A DNA stretch of 64,000 nucleotides from Paeniglutamicibacter terrestris (lineage in GTDB: Bacteria > Actinomycetota > Actinomycetes > Actinomycetales > Micrococcaceae). The DNA lies in NCBI RefSeq assembly GCF_012271785.1, contig NZ_JAAWVT010000001.1:248001-312000 (forward strand), in the 5' to 3' direction. The first letter of the stretch is position 1. Each line of letters begins with the position of its first letter. Below, piece by piece: positions 9,462-17,569 of the stretch. The notes under the pieces are model-generated. The model was not told where the DNA came from, did not search any database, and saw nothing but the letters and a program-made list of their open reading frames with translations. A program made the position numbers and the translations under genes.

Positions 9462-9467
9462 TAGCAT
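9462..9467 (+). promoter_or_regulatory. -10 box, leaderless start of the 9474 gene
   Basis: TAGCAT followed by exactly 6 nt and the ATG at 9474. Confidence 0.5.
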
Positions 9468-9473
9468 GGTGAA

Positions 9474-9944
9474 ATGTACCAACCCGTCGACTTCACAACA
9501 CCGCAGATCATTCTTGCCGTGGCCGTCATCCTGACGGTTTTTTCCATCCCCCTGGGGATGCATGCACTGTATCGGCTCAGAAAATACCGCAAGGACACCG
9601 AGAACTCTCGAACCTACGTGCGTCGTCGCGATATTGCCATCGAGTCCAGTCTCGCTGGGATCGGACTACTGATGGTGCTGCTCTGTGTTGTCATTGCCTC
9701 TGTGGGGTGGAAGAGTTCTGCAGCCAATTTGGTGGCCAACGTCCAAACGCGTTACGTGGTCACCGATGTGTCGATGACCTTATGGAATGGCTCAACGGCG
9801 AAGGTCGACCTCACGGATGCAAACGGCGTTCGGGGATACGGCATTGACGTCTCCTTTGATGCAGTAGGACACCCAGTACTCGGGGAACCTGCAGCCAGCG
9901 AGGATGGGCACCATACCGTGAAACTTGCACTGAATCTTCGTTGA
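9474..9944 (+). CDS. Hypothetical membrane protein, two transmembrane helices
   Basis: 156 residues. Helix 1 (about 10-32, IILAVAVILTVFSIPLGMHAL) and helix 2 (about 61-84, SLAGIGLLMVLLCVVIASVGW) flank a charged loop (YRLRKYRKDTENSRTYVRRRD) that should be cytoplasmic. The C-terminal 70 residues (VVTDVSMTLWNGSTAKVDLTD) look like a beta-rich external domain. There is no ribosome binding site; a TAGCAT box 6 nt before the ATG points to a leaderless mRNA. The gene lies between two lipoprotein genes. I do not recognise a family. Confidence 0.65.
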   Translation: MYQPVDFTTPQIILAVAVILTVFSIPLGMHALYRLRKYRKDTENSRTYVRRRDIAIESSLAGIGLLMVLLCVVIASVGWKSSAANLVANVQTRYVVTDVSMTLWNGSTAKVDLTDANGVRGYGIDVSFDAVGHPVLGEPAASEDGHHTVKLALNLR

Positions 9945-10065
9945 TTCAATACCTCACTGCTGGTACTCCAGACCAGTCCCATGGAGTTCTTTTCTCCACC
10001 CTAGGTCCCATTCTTCTTCGCAGATGTGCATCCCTCCTCCGATGCGGAGCGCGCCCGCCCCTACA

Positions 10066-10071
10066 TAGGCT
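10066..10071 (+). promoter_or_regulatory. -10 box, leaderless start of the 10078 gene
   Basis: TAGGCT followed by exactly 6 nt and the ATG at 10078. Confidence 0.55.
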
Positions 10072-10077
10072 GAAATT

Positions 10078-10668
10078 ATGAAAACAACGTCCACCGCTTT
10101 GACCTCAATTCCCGGTACCCCCAAGACCCTTGCTTTGGGCATCACAGCCATCGTTGCAACACTTGCCCTGAGCAGCTGCAGCGCACTGGGAATCGAGTCA
10201 AAGTACGACAAACGCACCAGCCACGATTTCACCACCGGTGCCGAGGGCAAAGAAAAGGGCACCCTCCCCTTGTGGGTCCCGGACGAGGCCTCGGATATCA
10301 AGGAAATGGTGCGAACCACAGGCAACGAACGAATCCTGCGCCTGGACTACAGCGGAGCGTTGCCCGAGACCTGTACGAAGATCTCTGTTGCCGGCAAGCC
10401 ATCGGTCAATGAGCTCACCGCAGGTCTTAATCATGAAGAACCCAGAGATGCCAATGGCCTGGCTGACATGGTGCAGCAGCAGTATCAAATCCCCTTGCTC
10501 TCCGCGGACTGGTGGCCCACGGGACAAGAGTCTCGTGCCACGCATTTATGCGGCAAGTGGTGGGTGTCCACCGTTGGCGAGAAGGTTTATGCTTTCGCCC
10601 CTGAGGAGAAGAGCATCGCCGAACACGTCCTCACCGAACAGGCCAATATCCAGCAGGCCGAAAAGTAA
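10078..10668 (+). CDS. Hypothetical lipoprotein
   Basis: 196-residue secreted lipoprotein. It has a long N-region, a hydrophobic segment (TLALGITAIVATLAL) and a lipobox ending LSSC (Cys about residue 39). The mature part includes PLWVPDEASDIKEMVRTTG, two possible disulfide cysteines (LPETCTKI and THLCGKWW) and a helical, charged C-terminus. No ribosome binding site is visible; the TAGGCT-N6-ATG arrangement suggests leaderless translation. A 15-bp terminator hairpin follows. I do not recognise the family; the function is unknown. Confidence 0.7.
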   Translation: MKTTSTALTSIPGTPKTLALGITAIVATLALSSCSALGIESKYDKRTSHDFTTGAEGKEKGTLPLWVPDEASDIKEMVRTTGNERILRLDYSGALPETCTKISVAGKPSVNELTAGLNHEEPRDANGLADMVQQQYQIPLLSADWWPTGQESRATHLCGKWWVSTVGEKVYAFAPEEKSIAEHVLTEQANIQQAEK

Positions 10669-10701
10669 ACCTCGTCGTGGCGTGGCTCGGACCTCGCAGC
10701 A

Positions 10702-10735
10702 AAACCGGTGTGCAGCAACGGCTGCACACCGGTTT
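10702..10735. terminator. Terminator hairpin
   Basis: Perfect 15-bp inverted repeat (arm AAACCGGTGTGCAGC, loop AACG) between the convergent lipoprotein and permease genes. Confidence 0.75.
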
Positions 10736-10772
10736 CGTTGAGCCCCCAGTCTTTGCTAACTGCTGGTTGGTT

Positions 10773-12239
10773 TTAGAGGTCACCGCCGCGGCCCACGCGG
10801 GCGTAGACCTCTGGTCGGTGCCTGCGTAGCCGCAGGGCCCAGAACACCCCCAAGACCCCGGGCAGCACCACGATTACCGGCAGTAACCAGCCAAGGATGC
10901 TGGCTTCCTGCAGCCCGATCAGTACATCAAAGTTCATCAGGATGGCGACAAAAAGCACGCTGAGCAGCACTCCGGCAATCAGCGGTGCCACCTGCGCGGC
11001 CCAGGGACCCAGGCCGTGCGGCTCACTGCGGAAGTAGCCGATCACGGCGTAGGACGTTAATGCCATGAGCATGACCAGACCAAAGGCCCCCATGTTGGTG
11101 AGCCAGGTAAAGAGCGTCACCACCGGGAACATCACATCTTTTCCGGCTCCAATGAGCGCAAAGATCGCCAGAACGATCAGCGCCAATAGACTCTGAGTCA
11201 AGGACCCGGCCATCGGAGCATGAGTGCGCGGATTGGTGTGGGCCAAGACCCTCGGCATCACACCCTCGCGACCCAGTGAAAACAGGTAACGGGCCACCAC
11301 GTTGTGGAATGCGATCAGTGCTGCCAACAGGCTGGTGATGAACAGGACGTTGCCCAGGTCCACGAACCATGTCGGAACATGCTCCGAGAGGAAGACGAAG
11401 ACTAGATCCGGGCCAAATTCAGCCGACCTACCCACCACGGCAGAATCGCCTTCGCCCACGGCCATGGCCCAGGCGGACACCGCATAGAAGACCGCGATAA
11501 TGCCCACCGCAATCAAGGTGGCGCGGCGAGGAGTGTTTTTGGGATCCTTGACCTCTTCGCCATAAATGGCTCCCGATTCAAAGCCCATAAAGGCAGCGAT
11601 GCTGAAGGACAATGCGGCGCCAATTCCCGCGGTGAACAAGCTGGCAGGTTCCAGCGACGCGGTGCTTACCCCTTCGGGTGCGACCTTTACTGCGAGTACG
11701 TCGTAGACGATAACCACGAGGAATTCGCAGGCCACCACGATGCCCAGCAGCTTGGCCGAGAGATCCACCTTATTAACACCCAGCACTCCGACAATCGCCC
11801 ACCCGATGAGGGCGCAGGCCCACCAAGGGAGGTTCAGGGCGAAGGTTCCGGCGAGGAAGGATGAAAGAGCGAATCCGAAGAGGCCATAGATGCCGATTTG
11901 CATGGCGTTGTAGCTGATCAATGCGATCCAGGCGGCACCGATTCCCGCCGCCTTGCCAAGGCCTCTGGCTACATAGGCGTAAAAGGCACCGGCATTACGC
12001 ACATGTTGGCTCATTGCGGTGTATCCAACGGCGAAGATCAGCAGGACAAGTCCGAGCAAGATGAAGGAGAGCGGGATGCCCAGCACGCCGGTGACGGCAT
12101 AGTTGCTGGTGATGCCTCCTGCCACCACCGTCAGTGGTGCCGAGGCCGCGATGATCATGAAGACCAGCGACGGCACCCCGAGTGTTCGTTTACCGAGGCT
12201 CGGAGCCTCGGTGGTGGGTGGTGCGGTGAATGCTGCCAT
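10773..12239 (-). CDS. APC family amino acid/amine permease
   Basis: 488-residue secondary transporter of the amino acid-polyamine-organocation superfamily with about 12 hydrophobic segments. Family signs are LVFMIIAASAPLTVVAGG in helix 1, AFYAYVARGLGKAAGIGAAW, and FMGFESGAIYGEEVKDPKNTPRRA in the conserved helix 6-loop region. The ATG at 12239 is fixed by a GGAGG site 8 nt upstream; the longer frame is spurious. It lies 133 nt downstream of an AraC-type regulator on the same strand and close to the copper amine oxidase. Import of an aromatic or aliphatic amine is therefore the likely role, but the substrate is inferred. Confidence 0.85.
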   Translation of the reverse strand: MAAFTAPPTTEAPSLGKRTLGVPSLVFMIIAASAPLTVVAGGITSNYAVTGVLGIPLSFILLGLVLLIFAVGYTAMSQHVRNAGAFYAYVARGLGKAAGIGAAWIALISYNAMQIGIYGLFGFALSSFLAGTFALNLPWWACALIGWAIVGVLGVNKVDLSAKLLGIVVACEFLVVIVYDVLAVKVAPEGVSTASLEPASLFTAGIGAALSFSIAAFMGFESGAIYGEEVKDPKNTPRRATLIAVGIIAVFYAVSAWAMAVGEGDSAVVGRSAEFGPDLVFVFLSEHVPTWFVDLGNVLFITSLLAALIAFHNVVARYLFSLGREGVMPRVLAHTNPRTHAPMAGSLTQSLLALIVLAIFALIGAGKDVMFPVVTLFTWLTNMGAFGLVMLMALTSYAVIGYFRSEPHGLGPWAAQVAPLIAGVLLSVLFVAILMNFDVLIGLQEASILGWLLPVIVVLPGVLGVFWALRLRRHRPEVYARVGRGGDL

Positions 12240-12372
12240 GGGAATTCCCTCCTTGAAGCGTCTTTGTACCAGCGTGCGCTTCATGGGGTGCCAAGCGCTT
12301 GTCTTTGCGCGAGCAGCTATAGGCGAATCGTGCAGCGTTGCGCTGTACCCCGGTTCAGCAGCCGAACCGTAG

Positions 12373-13323
12373 TTAGGATTGGGCTCGGAATGCCGAGGGA
12401 GAGCTACCGTAGGTGGCTCGGAAAACCTTGCTGAAGTGGGCTGCGTCGGGTAGTCCCCAGCGCGCACCCACCGCTCCCACCGGCACGTGGTGCTGAAAGG
12501 GATCACTCAAGTCGCGTCGGCAGTGTTCCAGGCGCCGGGTTCGAATCCATTCGGAGACGGTGTGCCCAGATTCGGCGAAGATCTTGTGAAGACTGCGCAG
12601 GGAAATGAAGTGGGCGTCGGCAATGGCCCCGGGGCACAACTGAGAATCGGCAAGATGGGTATCAATGTACCCCTGGATGGTCCGAAATTGGCGCTGCGCA
12701 GCGTCACTTCCTAGGTCATCGCGCTCGTGAAGTTCGGCAGCGAGCAACGTGCTGAGTAGATCCACTGCGTTGGCGGCCAGTCGTTGTCCCACAGGGTCCT
12801 GCAGCTGAGGCAACAAACCAGCCAGCTGCCCCAAGAAGGGGGCAATGGCGCGCCCTAGAGGATGCTCGGCACCGATGGAGGTGGCAGTCATCTCGCGGAT
12901 TTGTGCCACGGGAAGTCCCAGCTGTTGTTGGGGAAACATGAGCACCAGGGTTTTGATGTTCTCTTCGAAGACCAAGGTGTAGGGGCGCTGTGTATCGTAA
13001 ATCGCCAATTGTCCGGGGCGGAGTACGGTTTCGCGTCCGTCCTGCAGCAGGATTCCATGCCCGCTGAGCTGCAGGTTCAATTTGAATTGGGGCGCTCCCC
13101 CGGCGGCCAATAGTTCCTCTGTGCGCCTCACCGTATGCGCGGTGGCTTCAACTTCCATCACACCGACGGAACCAAATTGGTTTCCAGCGATGCTGCCGGC
13201 GAAGGCGCCTGCCCGCACCGGTTCGCTGGTCAGCGGAACGAAGGCGCGCGAGACCAACGATTTCCAATCACCAAAGGATTCAACGTGTTGCATCTGATAC
13301 ATGAGCGAGAGACCTTTCCCCAA
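12373..13323 (-). CDS. AraC family transcriptional regulator (FeaR-like)
   Basis: 316 residues. The N-terminal half is a cupin-like ligand-sensing domain (GHGILLQDGRETVLRPGQLAIYDTQRPY is its typical barrel run, given here by its key parts GHG-LLQDGR-LRPGQLAIYDT-RPY). The C-terminal 105 residues are the double helix-turn-helix (RSLHKIFAESGHTVSEWIRTRRLEHCRRDL and AARWGLPDAAHFSKVFRATYG-like segments). The layout matches the FeaR/AraC-binding-2 group that controls aromatic amine oxidase genes. The TTG at 13323 has GGAGGTGA 6 nt upstream; an ATG at 13302 is a weaker alternative. It is followed by the APC permease. The ribosome site lies in an inverted repeat (see findings). Confidence 0.85.
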   Translation of the reverse strand: MGKGLSLMYQMQHVESFGDWKSLVSRAFVPLTSEPVRAGAFAGSIAGNQFGSVGVMEVEATAHTVRRTEELLAAGGAPQFKLNLQLSGHGILLQDGRETVLRPGQLAIYDTQRPYTLVFEENIKTLVLMFPQQQLGLPVAQIREMTATSIGAEHPLGRAIAPFLGQLAGLLPQLQDPVGQRLAANAVDLLSTLLAAELHERDDLGSDAAQRQFRTIQGYIDTHLADSQLCPGAIADAHFISLRSLHKIFAESGHTVSEWIRTRRLEHCRRDLSDPFQHHVPVGAVGARWGLPDAAHFSKVFRATYGSSPSAFRAQS

Positions 13324-13329
13324 TAACGC

Positions 13330-13366
13330 TCACCTCCCTCAACGGGTTCCAACACAAGGGAGGTGA
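13330..13366 (-). promoter_or_regulatory. Inverted repeat that can mask the AraC Shine-Dalgarno
   Basis: In the minus-strand mRNA the 10-nt arm TCACCTCCCT (13366-13357) pairs perfectly with AGGGAGGTGA (13339-13330), which contains the whole ribosome site of the TTG start at 13323. The loop is 17 nt. It could act as an RNA switch or as a DNA operator. Confidence 0.5.
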
Positions 13367-13454
13367 ACGGCATCACATTTGAGTCAATGTACGCGCAAAA
13401 ACACCCAAAGTCACGTTTTTTCTCTCGTTGTAGGTTTTAAATTTCGCTTGGCTA

Positions 13455-14048
13455 TCAGTCCGTGCGTAGCAGCGAAAGCTGATGTCCCAACTGAGCGCGC
13501 AATTGCACGGGGTCATTGAAGCGCGCATCCAAAACTGCCACCACCTGGGAACCCAGCAGGAAGGTCAGTAGCGATTCGGCAGCAGAATCCGGAACCACCC
13601 CCGCGCGCAGGACGCCCGAAGCGCCCGCCTGCGCGATCCATCCCTTGATCCAGGTTCGCCACTGTGCCATGGCCTCGTCATTGAGTGCGGCAAAATCCGA
13701 CTCGTGGATGGCACTCTGCCAAAACGGGATGACCACCCGAGCCTCATCAAGTCGATCCTCATCCAGGGGCAAAACCTCCGTGGCGAATGCTGCAAGCGCC
13801 TCGAGGCCCACGAGACCCTCCGTTGAGGCCCGAACTCTGGCATTCGTGCGTCCAAAGACGTGGGTAAAGGTTGCGCGCATCAAACTCGCGCGGGTTGGGA
13901 AGTACGGCTTCAGCGCCCCATTGGCAAAGCCTGCCTCGGCGGCGACGTCACGTAAAGTCACCCCGTCAAAACCACGGTGGGCAATGACTCGCCAGGTGAC
14001 CTCAACGAGTTCGAGTCGGCGGGCGTCATGATCAACAATCTTGGGCAT
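13455..14048 (-). CDS. TetR family transcriptional regulator
   Basis: 197 residues. The N-terminal TetR helix-turn-helix is seen in [38 protein letters not shown], cited by its core [19 protein letters not shown]. The C-terminal ligand domain resembles the BetI/TetR_C_6-like group. I chose the ATG at 14048, which has a TAGGAT box 7 nt upstream (leaderless) and GGGGGA as a possible weak ribosome site; the ATG at 14057 overlaps that box. It is divergent from the copper amine oxidase, with an 8-bp-arm palindrome in the spacer, so it is the likely repressor of the oxidase. The ligand is unknown, possibly the amine. Confidence 0.85.
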   Translation of the reverse strand: MPKIVDHDARRLELVEVTWRVIAHRGFDGVTLRDVAAEAGFANGALKPYFPTRASLMRATFTHVFGRTNARVRASTEGLVGLEALAAFATEVLPLDEDRLDEARVVIPFWQSAIHESDFAALNDEAMAQWRTWIKGWIAQAGASGVLRAGVVPDSAAESLLTFLLGSQVVAVLDARFNDPVQLRAQLGHQLSLLRTD

Positions 14049-14055
14049 ATCCCCC

Positions 14056-14061
14056 ATCCTA
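14056..14061 (-). promoter_or_regulatory. -10 box of the TetR gene
   Basis: TAGGAT on the minus strand, 7 nt before the ATG at 14048. Confidence 0.45.
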
Positions 14062-14134
14062 CGGATGACGTGGGTGCCCTCGGAACATCATGCGGCGCAA
14101 ACCCGGACCCCTTGCCACGGAGGCCAATCATGGT

Positions 14135-14156
14135 TATTCTCTACAAGCAGAGAATA
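14135..14156. promoter_or_regulatory. Palindromic operator before the copper amine oxidase
   Basis: Perfect 8-bp arms TATTCTCT and AGAGAATA with a 6-nt spacer. It lies in the spacer between the TetR gene and the amine oxidase and touches a TATAAA -10-like hexamer (14155-14160), as expected for a TetR-type repressor site. Confidence 0.55.
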
Positions 14157-14223
14157 TAAAAGTGGCTTAGGTCACGGAATCTGCGATTCAATGCCCCCGG
14201 GCACCCTTCCGAAAGGCACCACG

Positions 14224-16140
14224 ATGACCCTCGAAAACGTCACGGCCCCGCGCACCACAACGGGTTCCTACATGCTGGCCACCGAAGAGGAAATCTCATC
14301 CGTCAGAGAGATCCTGGCCGCTGCCGGACACTTTCCCGAATCGGCCCGAATCGCCTATCTTGGTCTGGAAGATCCGCTGCGTGATAGTTCGACGATCGAC
14401 CGCCGTTTCCGCGTCTTCCTCCTAGATGTCGCCGGTGCCCAGCCCAAGGACCTCGTAGTCTCGGTGACCACCGGCGCCATCGAATCCGTGATCGAGTTGG
14501 ATACTGCCACCAGTGGCGAACTGCCGGTGCTGGAAGAGGAATTCGAGGTCGTGGAGCAGCTGCTGGCCAAAGACCCGCGCTGGCTAGAGGCGCTGGCCAA
14601 ACGCAACCTCGATGTGAAGACGGTTCGTGTGGCACCGCTCTCCGCCGGCGTTTTTGAGTACCCAGAGGAATCCGGTCGTCGGATCCTGCGCGGCTTGGCC
14701 TTCATGCAAGAACACCCGCAAGATTCAGCCTGGGCGCACCCGGTGGACGGATTGGTCGGCTACGTGGACGTCACTAACCGCTCGGTGGATCAGGTCATTG
14801 ATCTCGGCGTCGTGCCGATTCCCACCGAGCACGGCAACTACACCGACCCGGAACTGACCGGTGAACTGCGGACCACCCAAAAACCCATCTCCATCACCCA
14901 GCCCGAGGGTCCCAGCTTCAGCGTCACCGACGGCAATCACGTCGAATGGGAAAAATGGAGCCTTGATGTGGGCTTTGATGTACGCGAAGGCCTGGTGTTG
15001 CACAACATTTCCTTCGAAGACAAGGGTGCCCCACGCCGCATTCTGAATCGTGCCTCCATCGCCGAGATGGTTGTCCCGTATGGGGATCCATCCCCGGTGC
15101 GCAGCTGGCAGAACTACTTCGACACCGGCGAGTACCTGGTAGGCCAGTTCGCCAATTCTCTGGAATTGGGCTGTGACTGCCTGGGCGAAATCCACTACAT
15201 CTCCCCCGTGGTCTCTAACGCCCGCGGTGAGGCCCGCAGCATCCGCAACGGCATTTGCATGCACGAGGAGGACTACTCGATCCTGGCCAAGCACTCGGAT
15301 TTGTGGACCGGAATCAACTACACCCGCCGCAACCGCCGCTTGGTCATCTCCTTCTTCACCACCATCGGCAACTACGACTACGGCTTCTACTGGTACCTCT
15401 ACCTTGATGGCACCATCGAGTTTGAAGCCAAGGCGACCGGCATCGTCTTCACCAGCGCACTGCCCGAGGGCCAAACTCCCTACGCCTCCGAAATCGCTCC
15501 CGGGCTCGGCGCCCCCTACCACCAGCATCTCTTTGGTGCCCGGCTCGACTTTGCCCTCGATTCCGGTCCGGGACGTGTTGAGGAGGAAGACGTGGTGCGC
15601 CTTGCCACCGGCCCGGAGAATCTGCGGGGCAATGCTTTCTCCCGCCAGCGCACCCTTTTGGCGCGTGAGTCCGAGGCGATCCGCGATGCCGATGGCTCCA
15701 AGGGACGCACCTGGGTCATCACCAACCCAGAATCCACAAACCGGCTGGGACATCCGGTGGGGTACAAGCTGCACCCGGCGGGCAACCCCACACTGTTGGC
15801 CGATGAGGGGTCGTCGATCCATCGCCGCGCCACCTTTGCTTCCAAGGCCCTGTGGGTTACCCCGGCAACGGCGGACCAGCGTTACCCGACCGGAGACTTC
15901 GTGAACCAGCATGCCGGTGGGGGCGGGTTGCCCGAATGGGTCAAGGCCGATCGCAACATCGATGGTGAGGACGTTGTCCTCTGGCACACCTTCGGACTCA
16001 CCCACTTCCCCCGCCCGGAGGACTGGCCCATCATGCCGGTGGACACCGTGGGCTTCAAGCTGCGTCCCGAGGGATTCTTCGACCGGTCCCCGGTGCTTGA
16101 CGTTCCGGCGCCCGCAACCACCAAGTCCTGCCACAGCTAG
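14224..16140 (+). CDS. tynA: Copper-containing primary-amine oxidase (phenylethylamine/tyramine oxidase type)
   Basis: Oxidises primary amines to aldehydes with release of ammonia and H2O2, using copper and the self-made cofactor topaquinone. It has 638 residues, the length of the Arthrobacter globiformis phenylethylamine oxidase (AGAO). The topaquinone precursor is Tyr384 in [11 protein letters not shown], the catalytic base is Asp300 in YFDTGEY, copper ligands are His433 and His435 in PYHQH plus a later His (about 594, [10 protein letters not shown]), and Cys319-Cys345 match the AGAO disulfide. All sit two residues after the AGAO numbers. The ATG at 14224 has GAAAGG upstream; the longer frame is not supported. 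No signal peptide is present. The exact amine (phenylethylamine, tyramine or histamine) is inferred. Confidence 0.95.
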   Translation: MTLENVTAPRTTTGSYMLATEEEISSVREILAAAGHFPESARIAYLGLEDPLRDSSTIDRRFRVFLLDVAGAQPKDLVVSVTTGAIESVIELDTATSGELPVLEEEFEVVEQLLAKDPRWLEALAKRNLDVKTVRVAPLSAGVFEYPEESGRRILRGLAFMQEHPQDSAWAHPVDGLVGYVDVTNRSVDQVIDLGVVPIPTEHGNYTDPELTGELRTTQKPISITQPEGPSFSVTDGNHVEWEKWSLDVGFDVREGLVLHNISFEDKGAPRRILNRASIAEMVVPYGDPSPVRSWQNYFDTGEYLVGQFANSLELGCDCLGEIHYISPVVSNARGEARSIRNGICMHEEDYSILAKHSDLWTGINYTRRNRRLVISFFTTIGNYDYGFYWYLYLDGTIEFEAKATGIVFTSALPEGQTPYASEIAPGLGAPYHQHLFGARLDFALDSGPGRVEEEDVVRLATGPENLRGNAFSRQRTLLARESEAIRDADGSKGRTWVITNPESTNRLGHPVGYKLHPAGNPTLLADEGSSIHRRATFASKALWVTPATADQRYPTGDFVNQHAGGGGLPEWVKADRNIDGEDVVLWHTFGLTHFPRPEDWPIMPVDTVGFKLRPEGFFDRSPVLDVPAPATTKSCHS

Positions 16141-16150
16141 TAGCGGTGTC

Positions 16151-16624
16151 GTGAGTACGCACCTTACCGCCGCGACGTGGTCCACAGTGCGGATGGCTTC
16201 CGAAACCCGGGTCACCCGGCTGCCGCGAGCGATGGTGTTCGTGCGTCTGCTCGCGGTACTAGCCGCGCTAATGTCCGTTCTGCACCTCTGGCTTCTGCTG
16301 CTCTTTCCTCACGGCCTCTGGGTCGGAACACTATTCGGCATCATGGTGCTGATCTGCCTAAAGTGCGCGCATCGAGTCTGGGACCATCCCGTGGCACTGA
16401 CTCAGCTACTGGTGATGTCGGCGCTCATGGCCATCACGCACACCTTCATGGCACTTGGTGTTCACGATCATCACCACGGTTCCGGTGGCGTGGCGGCGGC
16501 GGGATCCGGTGCCGCCGCGATGTTGGGTGTGGCGGCAGCCGAGTTGGTGCTGGTAATGCTCTGCTCTCTGGGGCTACGAATCTCCCGCGCAAGCAAGGCG
16601 AGCACAGACTACTCACCGAGGTAA
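16151..16624 (+). CDS. Hypothetical four-helix membrane protein with a His cluster
   Basis: 157 residues with about four hydrophobic segments (LLAVLAALMSVLHLWLLLLF, LWVGTLFGIMVLICL, LTQLLVMSALMAITHTFMAL and AAMLGVAAAELVLVMLCSL). A histidine group sits at the end of segment 3 (HTFMALGVHDHHHG). The GTG start is 10 nt after the amine oxidase stop; an ATG at 16193 is an alternative. Co-transcription with a copper enzyme and the His cluster suggest metal handling, but this is inference. I do not recognise a family. It resembles in layout the His-rich membrane protein at 39080. Confidence 0.6.
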   Translation: MSTHLTAATWSTVRMASETRVTRLPRAMVFVRLLAVLAALMSVLHLWLLLLFPHGLWVGTLFGIMVLICLKCAHRVWDHPVALTQLLVMSALMAITHTFMALGVHDHHHGSGGVAAAGSGAAAMLGVAAAELVLVMLCSLGLRISRASKASTDYSPR

Positions 16625-16676
16625 CGGCGCACTTTGGTGGGGAGAGCCGGTCGCCATTCTCCGGCTGTCCCCACCG

Positions 16677-17357
16677 TCAGTGTTGCAAGCGGGCGGCGAT
16701 CCCGCCCAGCAGAAGCTCGAGTGCGAATTGATAGTTCTCTTCGTCCTGCACCGCGGCCATTTCCCGCACGGACGTGACGGCCAGGGGGAAATCGTGTTCG
16801 GCCACTTGGTCATAGCTGCTCACCCACGCCGCATCGTCCTGCTCTGATTTTTGTCCCAGAAGCAACAGACCCGCACTAAAACCGGTCCAGGCCAGCATGA
16901 AGTCGCCACAGGCTCGGAACACCAGTGCCGCTTCGTGCCGTGAAAAACCAGCCAGCGCCAACGCGCTGAGCATGGCTTCAACAAATTGAAGTTCCCCGCC
17001 TTGCCCCGTCACGCGCAAGGCGGCCAGCGTCGCGACCTGAGGGTATTGCAAGAAGCTGGACCGAATGCGCAACATCAAGTCCCGCAGTGATTCTTCCCAG
17101 TCGGGTGCCGGAACGTACCCGATCATGCCCATGGAGATCACCTTGTCGGCGAGCGCGAGCAGCAGTTCGTCCTTGTCGGCGAAGTGGCGGTAGAGCGCCG
17201 TGGGATCGGCACCAAGTTCCTTGCCGATCTTGCGGAAGGACAGGGCGTCGGGAGTTGTTCCGGTGGCCAGATTCAGGCAAGCTTCGAGGATCCTTTCGCG
17301 GCCCAGGCCCTGGGCGCGGCGGCGCGGTACCGTCGGCACGCTTTCTTTTTGATCCAT
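16677..17357 (-). CDS. TetR family transcriptional regulator
   Basis: 226 residues. The N-terminal helix-turn-helix is GRERILEACLNLATG followed by SFRKIGKELGADPTALYRHFADKDELL, cited by its core KIGKELGADPTALYRHF. The C-terminal domain has VTSVREMAAVQDEENYQFALELLLGGIAARL. I chose the ATG at 17357: the frame upstream is not needed, and a promoter TTGACT-17-AAACCT lies exactly 6 nt before this ATG. It is divergent from the FAD oxidase-cupin-aldehyde dehydrogenase operon, and a perfect 25-bp palindrome fills the centre of the spacer. Autoregulated repressor of amine catabolism is the most likely role. Confidence 0.88.
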   Translation of the reverse strand: MDQKESVPTVPRRRAQGLGRERILEACLNLATGTTPDALSFRKIGKELGADPTALYRHFADKDELLLALADKVISMGMIGYVPAPDWEESLRDLMLRIRSSFLQYPQVATLAALRVTGQGGELQFVEAMLSALALAGFSRHEAALVFRACGDFMLAWTGFSAGLLLLGQKSEQDDAAWVSSYDQVAEHDFPLAVTSVREMAAVQDEENYQFALELLLGGIAARLQH

Positions 17358-17382
17358 GGTGTTAGGTTTCCTTGACCCGATC

Positions 17383-17407
17383 GTAAAGTCAACACCGTTG
17401 ACTTTAC
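17383..17407. promoter_or_regulatory. 25-bp perfect palindromic operator with two -35 boxes
   Basis: Arms GTAAAGTCAAC (17383-17393) and GTTGACTTTAC (17397-17407) around ACC. Each arm supplies a TTGACT -35: on the plus strand 17398-17403, then 17 nt and TTTTAT (17421-17426); on the minus strand 17392-17387, then 17 nt and AAACCT (17369-17364). A repressor bound here would block both divergent promoters. Confidence 0.7.
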
Positions 17408-17569
17408 TGTTGAACTGCGATTTTATGAACAGGAACACACCAGAGGCTTTAGAGGTGCTGACCGGATGATCCATCGTTGGGCAGATCACCACGCTGCCCC
17501 AAAGATCGACGCTGCTCCTGCACCCCAGAACCATTGCTCGAATCCTCGGAATGGAACTCCCGTTACCTC

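Noticed and set aside
14725-16215. Minus-strand open frame opposite the copper amine oxidase (496 codons)
   Set aside because: Shadow frame; the plus strand carries all catalytic residues of the oxidase.
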